From Palsa-872 sp036844615 (lineage in GTDB: Bacteria > Chloroflexota > Dormibacteria > Dormibacterales > Dormibacteraceae): a stretch of DNA of 6,994 bases. The translations under genes and the position numbers were made by a program. Shown here one piece after another: positions 1 to 5,808 of the stretch. Below the pieces are notes generated by a model. The model was not told the origin of the DNA, searched no databases, and was given only the letters and a program-made list of their open reading frames with translations. The stretch spans positions 1-6,994 of the forward strand of contig DAIUFK010000092.1 in NCBI GenBank assembly GCA_036844615.1, in the 5' to 3' direction. Position 1 is the stretch's first letter. Every line of letters starts with the position of its first letter.

Positions 1-1
1 G

Positions 2-34
2 GCGCAGGCGGTCGAGAGCCAGGTGAAGCTCTGA
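2..34 (+). CDS. C-terminal end of a rightward gene (partial, unidentified)
   Basis: The first bases read in frame as A-Q-A-V-E-S-Q-V-K-L followed by TGA at 32-34, with GC-rich third positions. About 75 bases later there is a stem-loop with a T-rich tail on the same strand (110-146), which is what the end of a rightward transcript would look like. Only ten residues are visible, so no product can be named. The competing reading is a leftward gene starting with ATG at 37-35 (M-S-E-L-H-L-A-L-D-R-L-R). It also looks protein-like, but it has no evident ribosome binding site, and the T-rich tails of both downstream stem-loops point rightward. Confidence 0.35.
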   Translation, partial: AQAVESQVKL

Positions 35-109
35 CATGTCGGTGGGCCCGGCCATCGACCCCAGATTACGCCGGTCCAAATTCAAATAATCCAGCTAGCG
101 CGGCAGGGT

Positions 110-146
110 TGGCCGGGGTCTCCCCGGCCATGACTTTGTCTTTATT
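110..146 (+). terminator. Rho-independent terminator for the rightward gene at the left edge
   Basis: A perfect 9-bp stem (TGGCCGGGG at 110-118 paired with CCCCGGCCA at 122-130) closes a 3-base loop. It is followed on the + strand by a T-rich run (TTTGTCTTTATT, 135-146) offset by four bases. Read on the other strand, the stem is preceded by A-rich sequence but not followed by T's, so its polarity is rightward. It fits as the end of the transcript whose coding part stops at 34. I see no supported gene in the surrounding gap (35-256). Confidence 0.6.
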
Positions 147-233
147 AACCCCCAATCGTCGCGAGGAGAGACTAATTCGTAATACATCCGATCCCGGGAA
201 GGAGAGCAGCCACGCGCGCAGCGCCTGGCGATG

Positions 234-265
234 AGAGGGAACCGACTGGTTCCCTCTTATTTCTT
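234..265. terminator. Stem-loop terminator at the 3' end of fadD, possibly bidirectional
   Basis: A perfect 10-bp stem (AGAGGGAACC, 234-243, with GGTTCCCTCT, 248-257) encloses a GACT loop. The outermost base of the stem is the last base of the fadD stop codon (TAA, 259-257), so the hairpin forms directly after fadD. The T-rich tail (TATTTCTT, 258-265) is on the + strand. Leftward transcripts from fadD get the stem but no U-tract. It could be a second terminator for the rightward gene, a 3'-end stabilising structure for the fadD mRNA, or a terminator working in both directions between convergent genes. Confidence 0.6.
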
Positions 266-2032
266 GTGCGCATACATCGATTCGATTTGGTCCGCGTACT
301 TCTGGGCTACCACCTTTCGCTTGATCTTCAGTGTTGGCGTGATTTCGCCGGCTTCCTCGGTGAATGCGCGGGGCAGGAGGGTGAAGTACTTGATCGCCTC
401 CCAGGAGCCGACCCTCTTGTTGACAGCGTCCACGGCCTGGTCGATCAGCGCGATCACGCGCGGATCCTTGACCAGGTCTTCGGGCCGCCCGGGAATCCGC
501 TTTGTGACCGCGGCCCAGTCAGGCACGATCAAAGCCGTCACGTAAGGCTTGCTTTCGCCGATCACCACCGCCTGCTCGACCAGGTCGTCGCGCTGGATCT
601 CGAACTCGAGCTGCTGCGGCGCCACGTACTTGCCGACCGCGGTCTTTATCAGGTCCTTCTTGCGATCGGTGATTTTCAGGAATCCGTCAGCGTCGACCTC
701 GCCGATGTCGCCGGTGCGGATCCAACCGTGGTCCAGGGTCTCCGCCGTGGCCACCGGGTTCTTGTGGTAGCCGAGCATGTTGCCAGGGCTGTTGACGAGG
801 ATCTCTCCATCAGCCTCGATCTTCAGCTCGATCCCGGGGAACGGCTTGCCGACCGTGAGGAAGCGGTGGTCGGTCAGCGTGTTAGAGCAAGCGCCCGAGG
901 ACGTCTCGGTCATGCCCCACCCGTTGAGGATGGGAACCCCGATCGCCCAGAAGAACTCTTCGATCTCGCGGGCGAGCGCGGCTCCGCCACTGATGAAGAA
1001 ACGCAAGCGCCCGCCAACCAACCGGTGGCGCAGTGGACCGAGAACCAGGCGCTCGGCGAGCGAGTGCTCAGCCTTCAGGATCGGTCCCGGTTTCGCCTCG
1101 TGTGAGAATCGCGTGCCCACCCCGATGGCCCAGTTGAAAAGCCCTCGGCGGAACCCGGGTGCTTCGCGTACTCGATCCATGACGCGGGAGTGCATCTTCT
1201 CGTACACGCGCGGAACGCTGAGGAGGATGGTCGGCTGCACCTCTGCGAGGTCTTCGGCGAGCCTGTCGACTCCATGGGAGAGCCACATCTGCCCTCCGAT
1301 CGTGAGGATGGTCATCGTGCCGTTGATCCGTTCGAACACGTGTGAGTACGGCAGCCACGAAAGCGTGTAGTCGGCCCCGCCGATCGGATGCACCTTGATT
1401 ACCGCACGGGTCACGTCGACGAGGTTGCGATGAGCGAGCTCGGCTCCTTTTGGATCACCGGTGGTGCCGGAGGTGTAGACGATGGTGCAAACGTCATCAG
1501 GCTTGATCGCCTCGAGCCGCTCGACCACATCTCCGAGACGGCGTGCTGGCTGGGCCAGCCACCCCTGGACCTCCAAGTCCATTGTCACGATGCTCTTCAG
1601 CGTTTGGTTCGGCCTCAGCTTGGAAGCCATGTTGGAATCCGACGCGATCGCCATCACTGCTTCGCAGTTCTCCACGATCGTCTGCGCCACCTCCGGCACC
1701 GTGCCGGAATAGATGGGAACCGCGATTGCGCCCGCCGCTTGAATACCGAAGTCGCAGTACAGCCACGAAAGGCTGTTGGGCCCGATCAGGACGACATGGT
1801 CGCCGGCCCTGACGCCTGCTTCCACGAGCGCTGACGCGACAGCCAGAACGCAACGCTGCACGTCAGCCCAGGTCGCGGTCTCCCAGACCTTGCCGACGGG
1901 GTAGTGGGCCAGCGGCCGGTCCTTATAGCGCGCCGCCTGGCGGAACAACAGCCCGACAGTCGTGCGGTCGGCGATGGCGTCCGGATTCAGCTGCCGGTCT
2001 GCTGTTCCCTCATCCGATGTCCGAACGGACAT
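257..2032 (-). CDS. fadD: Long-chain acyl-CoA synthetase (AMP-forming, FadD type)
   Basis: This 591-residue protein belongs to the ANL adenylate-forming superfamily. By family, it activates long-chain fatty acids with ATP and CoA through an acyl-AMP intermediate, feeding beta-oxidation or lipid synthesis. It is cytoplasmic or membrane-peripheral. Family core motifs are visible in order: the P-loop YTSGTTGDPKG (186-196), LPYSHVFER (227-235), GWGMTETSS (371-379), RTGD (439-442), DRKKDLIKT (456-464) and a C-terminal TPTLKIKRK (565-573), whose first lysine (K569) matches the catalytic A10 lysine. Length and motif spacing match the FadD15/ACSL-like branch, not the shorter fatty-acyl-AMP ligases. 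The chosen ATG (2032-2030) lies 7 bp after the greA stop codon, which implies co-transcription. There is no clear Shine-Dalgarno sequence, and a strong inverted repeat covers the start. The gene ends in a stem-loop. Chain-length specificity cannot be read from the sequence. Confidence 0.95.
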   Translation of the reverse strand: MSVRTSDEGTADRQLNPDAIADRTTVGLLFRQAARYKDRPLAHYPVGKVWETATWADVQRCVLAVASALVEAGVRAGDHVVLIGPNSLSWLYCDFGIQAAGAIAVPIYSGTVPEVAQTIVENCEAVMAIASDSNMASKLRPNQTLKSIVTMDLEVQGWLAQPARRLGDVVERLEAIKPDDVCTIVYTSGTTGDPKGAELAHRNLVDVTRAVIKVHPIGGADYTLSWLPYSHVFERINGTMTILTIGGQMWLSHGVDRLAEDLAEVQPTILLSVPRVYEKMHSRVMDRVREAPGFRRGLFNWAIGVGTRFSHEAKPGPILKAEHSLAERLVLGPLRHRLVGGRLRFFISGGAALAREIEEFFWAIGVPILNGWGMTETSSGACSNTLTDHRFLTVGKPFPGIELKIEADGEILVNSPGNMLGYHKNPVATAETLDHGWIRTGDIGEVDADGFLKITDRKKDLIKTAVGKYVAPQQLEFEIQRDDLVEQAVVIGESKPYVTALIVPDWAAVTKRIPGRPEDLVKDPRVIALIDQAVDAVNKRVGSWEAIKYFTLLPRAFTEEAGEITPTLKIKRKVVAQKYADQIESMYAHKK

Positions 2033-2034
2033 CG
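2015..2034 (-). promoter_or_regulatory. Inverted repeat covering the fadD start codon
   Basis: CGATGTCCG (2015-2023) and CGGACATCG (2026-2034) are perfect 9-bp inverted arms around a 2-base centre. In the fadD mRNA this folds as an 8-bp stem with a GUUC tetraloop, and the AUG lies inside the 5' arm. The greA stop codon (2042-2040) is 5 bases upstream of the stem, so a ribosome finishing greA would overlap and open it. The alternative is a DNA operator for a dimeric (for example TetR-type) repressor at an internal fadD promoter. I see the symmetry directly; either function is inferred. Confidence 0.5.
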
Positions 2035-2039
2035 ATTGG

Positions 2040-2504
2040 TTACTTGACCGCTTTGACGGTCAGCGTGAGCGTGCCCGACGGCACGCTGACGGTTATCTTG
2101 TCGCCCTTCTTCTTGCCCACGAGGGCCCGGCCGACAGGGGACTCGACAGAGATGCGGCCGGCGGATGGGTCGCTTTCAACCGCGCCAACCAGGTGGTATG
2201 TCTCGGATGACCCTTCGGTGTCGACAACGTCGATGGTCGAGCCTGGGCCTGCGACGCTCGAATGCGACTCCTTGATGATCTGCGCCCTGCCGATCATCTC
2301 CTGCAGCTCGTAGATTCGGCTGTCGAGGAGGCCGACCTCCTCCTTCGCCTGCTCGTACTCGGGGTTGTCCTCGATATCACCCGGCTGAAACGCCTCCTTG
2401 AGGCGCTCGCCCGCTTCGGCACGACGCTTCAACGCGACTTCGAGATCGCGCTTGAGCTTCTCCAGCCCCTCGGGCGTCAGCAAAACAGGTTCGTTCAGGT
2501 CCAT
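2040..2504 (-). CDS. greA: Transcription elongation factor GreA
   Basis: This 154-residue protein has the normal GreA length. By family, GreA enters the RNA polymerase secondary channel and stimulates transcript cleavage so that backtracked polymerase can resume. The N-terminal half (about 1-78) is the charged antiparallel coiled coil, beginning with LLTPEGLEKLKRDLE (8-22). The tip loop reads GDIEDNPEY (42-50). The C-terminal half (about 80-154) is the FKBP-like domain, with SPVGRALVGKKKGDKI visible before the end. At the tip, the Asp equivalent to E. coli D41 is present (D43), but the usual Glu (E44) is Asp (D46). A GAGG at 2516-2513, 8 bases before the ATG, supports this start. fadD follows 7 bp after the stop, and an unknown gene diverges 35 bp upstream. 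Confidence 0.95.
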   Translation of the reverse strand: MDLNEPVLLTPEGLEKLKRDLEVALKRRAEAGERLKEAFQPGDIEDNPEYEQAKEEVGLLDSRIYELQEMIGRAQIIKESHSSVAGPGSTIDVVDTEGSSETYHLVGAVESDPSAGRISVESPVGRALVGKKKGDKITVSVPSGTLTLTVKAVK

Positions 2505-2539
2505 CTCCCCAGCCTCGGGCCAACAATAATACCCGCCAT
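2505..2539. promoter_or_regulatory. Compact divergent promoter region between greA and the 116-aa gene
   Basis: Only 35 bases separate the two divergent start codons. The AT-rich patch at 2525-2531 reads TATTAT on the minus strand (2531-2526) and AATAAT on the plus strand (2525-2530). Each matches five of six bases of the -10 consensus, and the two overlap. The minus reading would give greA a short leader of about 15 bases containing its GAGG. The plus reading would start transcription around 2537, making the divergent gene nearly leaderless. I see no good -35 box on either strand, so this is tentative. Confidence 0.35.
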
Positions 2540-2890
2540 ATGGATCCGACCGATCTGCGCGCTGGGCTGGCCGAGAAGCTCTCTGCGAATGAGCCGGTCG
2601 ATGCGCAGACCTTCAACGCCGCGTGCTTCATGCTGTCGCGCTCTCTCGAGGACCTGAAACTGACGGTGCCGGAGGCGGCGCCGTTCATCCGGCGGCTACT
2701 TCGAGTCGCCGGCCGTGTCGTCATCGACACAGGCCTCGCCGGATCCTCCGCGGAAACGTGGCCTAACACAGAGGAGATGGTCCTGATTTGGATCGACGAT
2801 GCGCTGCGCGAGCTTGGCTACCAGGTGCGACCGGTGGCTGGCGGTGGTCGCCCAGAGCTCAAGCGTGGCGAGGCCGACTGGGGAGGCTAG
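2540..2890 (+). CDS. Hypothetical protein, 116 aa, unknown function
   Basis: I do not recognise this protein. It is soluble-looking, with no signal peptide or membrane segment, and is mostly predicted helix to about residue 97. Hydrophobic and charged residues alternate in SLEDLKLTVPEAAPFIRRLL and in EEMVLIWIDDALRELGY, and a short Gly/Arg/Glu-rich tail (about 103-116) ends in DWGG. Coding is supported by GC-rich third positions, an open frame filling the whole gap between greA and the tad operon, and no competing gene on the other strand. No Shine-Dalgarno sequence precedes the ATG, which fits a leaderless mRNA. It diverges from greA and converges on the TadG-like gene with 10 bp between stop codons. 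Having its own promoter, it may be unrelated to either neighbour. Confidence 0.7.
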   Translation: MDPTDLRAGLAEKLSANEPVDAQTFNAACFMLSRSLEDLKLTVPEAAPFIRRLLRVAGRVVIDTGLAGSSAETWPNTEEMVLIWIDDALRELGYQVRPVAGGGRPELKRGEADWGG

Positions 2891-2896
2891 CGGTCC

Positions 2897-2912
2897 CTGA
2901 TCAGTTGATCAG
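2897..2912. repeat. Short inverted repeat at convergent gene ends
   Basis: CTGATCA (2897-2903) and TGATCAG (2906-2912) form a 7-bp inverted repeat with a 2-base centre, and each arm contains the palindrome TGATCA. It overlaps the stop codon of the TadG-like gene (2903-2901) and lies just after the stop of the rightward 116-aa gene. As RNA it would be a weak 6-bp hairpin with a 4-base loop and no U-tract on either strand. I therefore do not call it a proper terminator, although nothing better is visible for either convergent transcript. Confidence 0.3.
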
Positions 2913-5186
2913 CCGGGCGGCGGGCGGCGCGGGTGCGTAATTGGGGTTGAAGTCGACGCCGACGGCACCGGCACCGCTCACCGACGCGGTGTAGCAGATG
3001 ACCTGGCCGGCCAGAGGCGAGCGGTCTCCGCCGTTGATCGTCCAGTTCGCTGACGGCGTGTAGATGGTGCCGATGAACTGGGTCGAGGCGCCTCCGTTCA
3101 GCGTGTTGTTACAGGTATTGCCCGGGGGCTGGTAGATGATGATCCAGTTGTACTGCTCTCCCGCGAACACGTACGTGGCGCCCTGGGCGTTCTGGGTCAG
3201 GCAGGAACCGATGGGGAGGTAGAACTGCACGGCTCCGGGCGTGATTTTGGACGACTGGCATGGCGCGCTCGGGTTGCCGGGGTTGGGTGAGGGCACGCAG
3301 TAGTTCTCGTTCGCCACGTCGCCGCCGGTGTAGGGCGGGTACTGAAGGGCCATGTCTGCGTTCTCCTGCGACAGCAGGCCGGCAGGCGGCGGGCAGCTGC
3401 TGAAGCACTGCGGCGGGTTCTCATCTTCGGGGGGACGGCAGTTGAATGCTCGCGTCTGGGCGAAGCAGACCGTGGACGGGTTGGGGATCAGCCTGTCGTT
3501 GATGTCGTACAGGCTGGCGCCGCTGGCCGGCGTGGCACCCGCAGAGGCCGCGCCCAGCGCCCAGGCTGACCCGCTCGGGTATGGACCGATGGGGGCGCCG
3601 GCGCTAAAGCCCGGAGCGTCGAAGCGAGCGACCCAGCCAAAGTTGGCCTGAATCCCGTCGCAGCCGCTGGGGTTGAGATAAACGTTGTAGCGCTGCGCAC
3701 CGGGGGCGTTCTGGGTGATGTTGATGGTGATGCCAATGTTGGAAGGCGAGTGCAGGCCTCCGACGACGGGGTTCGGTGTCAGATGACACGCGGAGGGTGC
3801 GCTCTCACGGCGGCAGCCGGGTGGTGCGAAACATGGGTTCGGCGTGACGTTCGGGTCGAGGAACTGGTCGTTGCGGACCGAGGTCAGCTCGACGCCCCAT
3901 CGGTTGTTGCGGCTTATGGTGTCGGTGACTCCGGAGTGGCAAACGGCGGGCGTTACCGGCGAGAGGTCCGTGCAGGTAGGACCGGCGGTGACGGTCTGGG
4001 CGGCCCCGTTGACAACTGAGAAGTGACCCGCGCAGCCGGTGCTGTTCATGTCCCAGAACTGTGGGTTCGCGACGGCGGTGGTGCCGGGAGAAGTGGCGCT
4101 CTCCTCATCGGGCGCTTTCAGCTCGTTGGAGAGCAGGCTGCCGGTGGCGTCCGATGTGTAGCCGCCGTTCCACTGGTAGACCCCCGCATCCAGGAAGGCG
4201 CAGCTGGCGGACCCACCGGTGAGGTGGAAGCTTGCGTACTGGCCAGGCCCCATCTCGGTATACGTTCCCCGATTGAGCTGGGAGTACGCCCCAGCGGCGG
4301 GATAGTAGGTGTGCGACGGCGCCAGGTAGCCGGGGTCGGGCAGCGCTGGTGCAGGCACCACGGCTGTTCCCTGCGTATCGCCGGCGGCGCACGGCGGGGC
4401 ATAGGGGATGAACCCGGGGGTCGAGTTGTAGCAGTAGTACTGGGCGACGTTGCAGTCAGACCCGGCCGCCCCATAGCAGTTGCCAGCTTCGTGAAGGTTC
4501 GAGTCGATGCAGGCCGTGCCGTTCGTGTAGGTGTCGCCGAGTATTGTCAGCTGAGCGGCGCCGGTGAGGGTGAGCGCGCAGCTGCCGTTGCTCAGTGTGA
4601 GCAGCGCAGGCGTCTGCCGCTGGTTGCCGACGATCGCGGTCGCGGTCGCGTTGATGGTGACGTTGGTCGGGCCGCCGAAGATCTGCATGAAGGCAAGCGG
4701 CAGTCCGTGGGTCGTGGTCAGCTGGAACTCGTAGCCGTTGAACTGAGTGTCGGTGGCGACGGTGGTGAGCTGGTAGCCACCGGCGTAAGTGGTGACCCAC
4801 GTGTCCTGCCGAAGGTTGTTGTTGGCACCGACATTGGTGAATGAGTGGACATCGGAGGTGGGGCCCGCGTATAGGTGCAGGTTGGTCTGGTAGATCAGCT
4901 TTGCCTGTGGAATCGCGCTGCCAGTGAGGTCCTGGAAGTTTTCGTACCAGTCGCCGGCCGAAAGGGCAGCAGCGTCGACCGCGGCCTGCTGGTCGCGCCT
5001 GTCGACGTACGCACGGCCTGAGTCGATGGCCAGGCCGAGCATGGCGAACAGCACCATGATCAGCAGGGCGATCAGCACGATGGCCTGACCTTCCTGAAGG
5101 CGTCTTTGCGCGCTCTTCACGCGAAGCTCACGTCCGGCAAACGTAGTCGAGGTCTTGGCGCGCGAAGGGCGCGCTGACCTGGACAT
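2901..5186 (-). CDS. tadG: TadG-like pilus-assembly / surface protein, cysteine-rich, 761 aa
   Basis: This is the last gene of the three-gene tad-type operon. Residues 1-32 are basic and cytoplasmic. One membrane helix follows (about 35-54), then the TadG hallmark AIDSGRAYVDRRDQQ and AVDAAALSAG (53-78), where family members read roughly D-x-G-R...Q-x-A-A-D-A-A-A-L-A. A second conserved stretch (about 160-187) ends in TINATATAIVG. The remaining ~570 residues are predicted to lie outside the membrane. They are rich in Gly, Pro, Asn and Thr, carry about 23 cysteines, and have beta-repeat-like stretches near 201-220 and at the C-terminus (GTIYTPSANWTINGG). ATG 5186 is chosen because it leaves a 4-bp gap to the upstream stop; the frame stays open to an ATG at 5249, but that would overlap the TadE-like gene by 59 bp. 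TadG proteins support Flp pilus or adhesin assembly; the exact role here is unknown. Confidence 0.8.
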   Translation of the reverse strand: MSRSARPSRAKTSTTFAGRELRVKSAQRRLQEGQAIVLIALLIMVLFAMLGLAIDSGRAYVDRRDQQAAVDAAALSAGDWYENFQDLTGSAIPQAKLIYQTNLHLYAGPTSDVHSFTNVGANNNLRQDTWVTTYAGGYQLTTVATDTQFNGYEFQLTTTHGLPLAFMQIFGGPTNVTINATATAIVGNQRQTPALLTLSNGSCALTLTGAAQLTILGDTYTNGTACIDSNLHEAGNCYGAAGSDCNVAQYYCYNSTPGFIPYAPPCAAGDTQGTAVVPAPALPDPGYLAPSHTYYPAAGAYSQLNRGTYTEMGPGQYASFHLTGGSASCAFLDAGVYQWNGGYTSDATGSLLSNELKAPDEESATSPGTTAVANPQFWDMNSTGCAGHFSVVNGAAQTVTAGPTCTDLSPVTPAVCHSGVTDTISRNNRWGVELTSVRNDQFLDPNVTPNPCFAPPGCRRESAPSACHLTPNPVVGGLHSPSNIGITINITQNAPGAQRYNVYLNPSGCDGIQANFGWVARFDAPGFSAGAPIGPYPSGSAWALGAASAGATPASGASLYDINDRLIPNPSTVCFAQTRAFNCRPPEDENPPQCFSSCPPPAGLLSQENADMALQYPPYTGGDVANENYCVPSPNPGNPSAPCQSSKITPGAVQFYLPIGSCLTQNAQGATYVFAGEQYNWIIIYQPPGNTCNNTLNGGASTQFIGTIYTPSANWTINGGDRSPLAGQVICYTASVSGAGAVGVDFNPNYAPAPPAARLIN

Positions 5187-5190
5187 ACGC

Positions 5191-5808
5191 CTAGTTCGAG
5201 TATTCCGCACGGTAGACCGCATATGCGGTGATAACGATCTGGTTGCCAACTGCTTGCTGGATCAACGGAGTTATTGGTTGGAAGTTGAACCAGAGCGTCA
5301 CCTTGATCGGCTCGTTGCCGACGGCAGGTGTGATGGTGTTGCAGCCAGGTCCGGGCGCAGGCAATGTGCCGAGTCCGCCCCGCGGACCATTCGGTACGCC
5401 GTTGCCCGCCGCGCTGGGGTCGGTGATGAAGATCCAGCCGGTGTTCGATGGCGGCAGCTGAGCCGAGCCCACCGGGTTGCCGCCGTTGGGGATGGGGCCG
5501 TTGGGACAAGGGTTGGCGAGCACCTCGGTGACCGCGTGCACCTGGACCGCTGTCGCCACGTCGGCGTCGGTCGGCCATGTGTGGGTGGTGCCGTTGGGGT
5601 CGATGAAATACGAAGCCCGCACCGCCACGCGCGCGCCCTCGTTCGCAGCTTGCTGCAGGGTGATGTAGAAATAGAGGCCGCGGCCGAAGTCGATGATCCC
5701 GAAGGTCATGAGAAGGATCACCGGCGCGATCAGAGCGAACTCGGTGATGCCCTGCGAGCGCTGGCTGCGGAACCAGCTCATCAGCTGTTGCTTCATGCTC
5801 GAGCTCAT
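5191..5808 (-). CDS. tadE: TadE-like minor pseudopilin (second copy)
   Basis: This 205-residue protein is the middle gene of the operon. A short basic N-terminus (1-17) precedes SQGITEFALIAPVILLMTFGIIDFGRGLYF, with a single membrane helix at about 23-43. The TadE signature LQQAANEGARVAVRA follows (51-65), where the family has Q-A-A-R-E-G-A-R. The outer part is Gly/Pro/Asn-rich (about 98-160) with only two cysteines (C101, C156), and it ends in a beta-rich segment, VTLWFNFQPITPLIQ (170-184), that resembles the other TadE. TadE proteins are processed like type IV pilins and help assemble Flp pili. Here the residue aligned with the usual Gly before the cleavage site is Ser18. The start ATG overlaps the upstream stop as ATGA; a second ATG lies four codons on. 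The frame stays open far upstream, but that part lies over the preceding gene in another frame. Confidence 0.8.
   Translation of the reverse strand: MSSSMKQQLMSWFRSQRSQGITEFALIAPVILLMTFGIIDFGRGLYFYITLQQAANEGARVAVRASYFIDPNGTTHTWPTDADVATAVQVHAVTEVLANPCPNGPIPNGGNPVGSAQLPPSNTGWIFITDPSAAGNGVPNGPRGGLGTLPAPGPGCNTITPAVGNEPIKVTLWFNFQPITPLIQQAVGNQIVITAYAVYRAEYSN

Noticed and set aside
66..131. Possible 21-aa leftward leader peptide upstream of a hypothetical leftward start at 37
   Set aside because: It depends on the less-supported leftward reading of bases 1-37, overlaps the terminator stem and has no clear ribosome binding site.
130..234. Possible 34-aa rightward small protein
   Set aside because: Its start codon overlaps the terminator stem, there is no ribosome binding site, and the composition is not distinctive.
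266..1105. Long rightward open frame (279 codons) inside fadD
   Set aside because: It is antisense to the well-supported acyl-CoA synthetase. Its Leu/Arg/Asp-rich composition with no domain pattern is typical of the mirror frame of a GC-rich gene.
4630..4650. Short repeated CGGTCG units in the TadG-like gene
   Set aside because: They encode the conserved Ala/Thr stretch (T-A-T-A-I) of the TadG family, so coding constraint in GC-rich DNA is enough to explain them.
4023..4844. Rightward 273-codon open frame within the TadG-like gene
   Set aside because: It is antisense to the conserved TadG reading frame. It is Val/Arg/Gly-rich with no recognisable motif, and is explained by GC-rich codon bias.
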